Under the pieces are notes generated by a model. The model was not told the origin of the DNA. It saw only the letters and a program-made list of their open reading frames with translations, and searched no databases. A DNA stretch of 64,000 nt from Verrucomicrobium sp. BvORR106 (lineage in GTDB: Bacteria; Verrucomicrobiota; Verrucomicrobiia; Verrucomicrobiales; Verrucomicrobiaceae): NCBI RefSeq assembly GCF_000739655.1, contig NZ_BATR01000146.1, positions 1-64,000 on the forward strand, in the 5' to 3' direction. Below, one piece after another: positions 62,607 through 64,000 of the stretch (the first letter of the stretch is position 1; each line of letters opens with the position of its first letter). The translations under genes and the position numbers were made by a program.

Positions 62607-64000
62607 ATGCGAATCACAAGCCGCTTTCAATCCGTGCGCCACACGGCACTCCCTCTCTGTCTCGCCCTGATGGCCGCCAGCGCAGGGGCCGCGGATCCAG
62701 TGCCCCCAACTCCCGCCACGCTCTCCCCCAATCAACTGACTCTCGCGACGGGCAATCCCTCCCTGGCGCTCATGTCGAGCAGCCCTGTTCAGCTCCCCGT
62801 CTGGTCGTTATCCGGAGGCACGGTGGGGCAGTCGGTGGCCGGGCTGGTGACAGGGCTGCCCAGCGATTGCGCGGCGGTGAAGGTGGAGGTGGTGGTGACC
62901 CAGACGGATGCCTCCACGAGCCCGGCGTTTGAGGACGTTTACCGGGTGCATCTCTCCCAGATGATCGGAGACGGCCCGTTCACGGCCCGCTACAAGCTGG
63001 GCACGCCGGTGCGGACCACGTTGCCCGCGGGACCGTTCCACACCCGCACCATCGTACTGGAGTCCTACTACGAGCTGGTGCCGGGCGCGCCGCTCTGGGT
63101 ACGCCTGCAGCGGGAGCCTGGCGATCCGGCAGACACATTTACCCACCCGGCCGGTCTGGCCTTGGTGAAGGTGACGCCGGTGCAGGTGCCCAAGAAGGCG
63201 CACGTCGTGGAGGACGTGAAGGGCTACAACTCCTGGCCGATGCTGCAGGCCATCGGCGACAAGCTCGTGTGCGTGTACACCCGGGGCTCCGGGCACACGA
63301 TCGGCGAAGACGCCCGCGCCACCTATGCGCGCACCTCCACGGATGGAGGCAAGACCTGGACGCAGGAAACAACGGTGGCCAATTCACCGGGGTACGGCGA
63401 TGTCCCCGTGGGGAAAGGGCTGGATGCCAACGGGGCGATGCTCCTCTGGGTGCGCCGCGTGGGGAAAGAGCGCATCCACGATCTGTACCGCAGCACGGAC
63501 GGGGTGACCTTTACCCTGCTGGCGACGCCCCAGCTGGCGGTGTCTCCCATGCAGATCACCGACGTCTTTGCCGTGCCGCAGGTCGGGCTGATGGCCCTGT
63601 GGTTCGCAGGAAACTACACGGACGAACCCACCAACTCCTGGGGCATCGTGACCAGCAGCGACAACGGCACCACCTGGACCCAGACCACCGTGGAATCCGA
63701 GCTACCCAAAGCAGAGTGGCCCACCGAGCCCTCCGCCGTGTACCTGGGCGACGGCAAGATCCTGGTCATCGCCCGCACAGAGTCAGGAGTTCTGACCACG
63801 GACCGAGCCCAGTTCCAGATCGTATCCACCGACAACGGCGCGAACTGGAAGCGCTCGCGCACAAACATCGGCGACATAACCGGCTCCACCCCGAGCTTGA
63901 TCCTCGATGCCAAGACGGGCCTGCTGAGCAACTACCACTACCACCGCGGTCACGGCATCGTGCGGCGTCGGGTGGTGGATCCGGACACCATTTTCAACGC
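62607..64000 (+). CDS. Exported sialidase-like (BNR/Asp-box) protein, truncated by window end
   Basis: Open from ATG 62607 (MRITSRFQSVRHTALPL, signal peptide to about SAGAAD) to the last base with no stop, 464 codons visible. After a roughly 180-residue N-terminal beta region, at least three Asp-box motifs of six-bladed propeller sialidases appear: STDGGKTW, SSDNGTTW and STDNGANW. Probably a secreted or cell-surface glycoside hydrolase of the exo-alpha-sialidase superfamily; the catalytic residues cannot be confirmed here. Consistent with the polymer-degrading lifestyle suggested by the LamG/DUF1501 loci. Confidence 0.82.
   Translation, partial: MRITSRFQSVRHTALPLCLALMAASAGAADPVPPTPATLSPNQLTLATGNPSLALMSSSPVQLPVWSLSGGTVGQSVAGLVTGLPSDCAAVKVEVVVTQTDASTSPAFEDVYRVHLSQMIGDGPFTARYKLGTPVRTTLPAGPFHTRTIVLESYYELVPGAPLWVRLQREPGDPADTFTHPAGLALVKVTPVQVPKKAHVVEDVKGYNSWPMLQAIGDKLVCVYTRGSGHTIGEDARATYARTSTDGGKTWTQETTVANSPGYGDVPVGKGLDANGAMLLWVRRVGKERIHDLYRSTDGVTFTLLATPQLAVSPMQITDVFAVPQVGLMALWFAGNYTDEPTNSWGIVTSSDNGTTWTQTTVESELPKAEWPTEPSAVYLGDGKILVIARTESGVLTTDRAQFQIVSTDNGANWKRSRTNIGDITGSTPSLILDAKTGLLSNYHYHRGHGIVRRRVVDPDTIFN

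Overview
The window looks like a chromosome segment from a GC-rich member of the Verrucomicrobiota (Verrucomicrobium/Prosthecobacter-like). Supporting signs are a four-gene 'Verru_Chthon cassette' of prepilin-like proteins, three PEP-CTERM proteins ending in an Arg-rich tail, two pairs of DUF1501 and planctomycete-cytochrome (PSCyt1/DUF1549/DUF1553) proteins, and a Chlamydia-like class Ic ribonucleotide reductase radical subunit. The species call is inference.

Layout. 0.4-5.2 kb: nrdA and nrdB on the minus strand, with an NrdR-like palindrome upstream. 6.07-18.47 kb: a segment bounded by a tRNA-Ser(CGA) and a decayed second copy of the same tRNA. It holds a divergent macrolide phosphotransferase/MphR-type repressor pair with a clear operator-promoter, then a four-gene plus-strand cluster: ClpB-like AAA+ ATPase, NrdG-like radical SAM protein, a 2103-residue zinc-ribbon/kinase/SF1-helicase/nuclease fusion, and a helical protein. 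I do not recognise this cluster as a described system. 18.6-24.4 kb: MarR-controlled SDR and RND efflux operon. 24.4-28.6 kb: small regulator and oxidoreductase units (AraC, HxlR, SDR, VOC, DUF1330). 29.2-36.5 kb: PEP-CTERM proteins and the Verru_Chthon cassette. 36.5-42.9 kb: GntR-headed catabolic operon. 43.2-52.1 kb: PEP-CTERM protein, then a four-gene operon linking a DUF1501/PSD1 pair to a NarL-type two-component system. 52.2-53.0 kb: tandem 98-bp hairpin repeats and a relic of the helical gene. 53.4-58.2 kb: a visibly more A/T-rich island with an inactive-looking long-B Argonaute translationally coupled to a membrane-anchored patatin-like phospholipase. 59-64 kb: ketopantoate reductase, M20 amidohydrolase inside nested repeats, and the start of an exported sialidase-like protein.

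The two most interesting loci are the kinase-helicase cluster (8.0-18.4 kb) and the Argonaute-patatin pair (53.4-57.7 kb); both look like defence or conflict systems. Two degenerate fragments of the helical gene of the first cluster lie elsewhere in the window (28.95 and 52.85 kb), one matching its 5' end and the other its 3' end, and each lies near a copy of the same 71-bp hairpin repeat. That repeat (two abutting palindromes that can also pair with each other) occurs at least eight full times here and is the main mobile-looking repeat of the window. Several unrelated 150-175 bp elements with perfect or near-perfect 24-30 bp inverted arms also occur.
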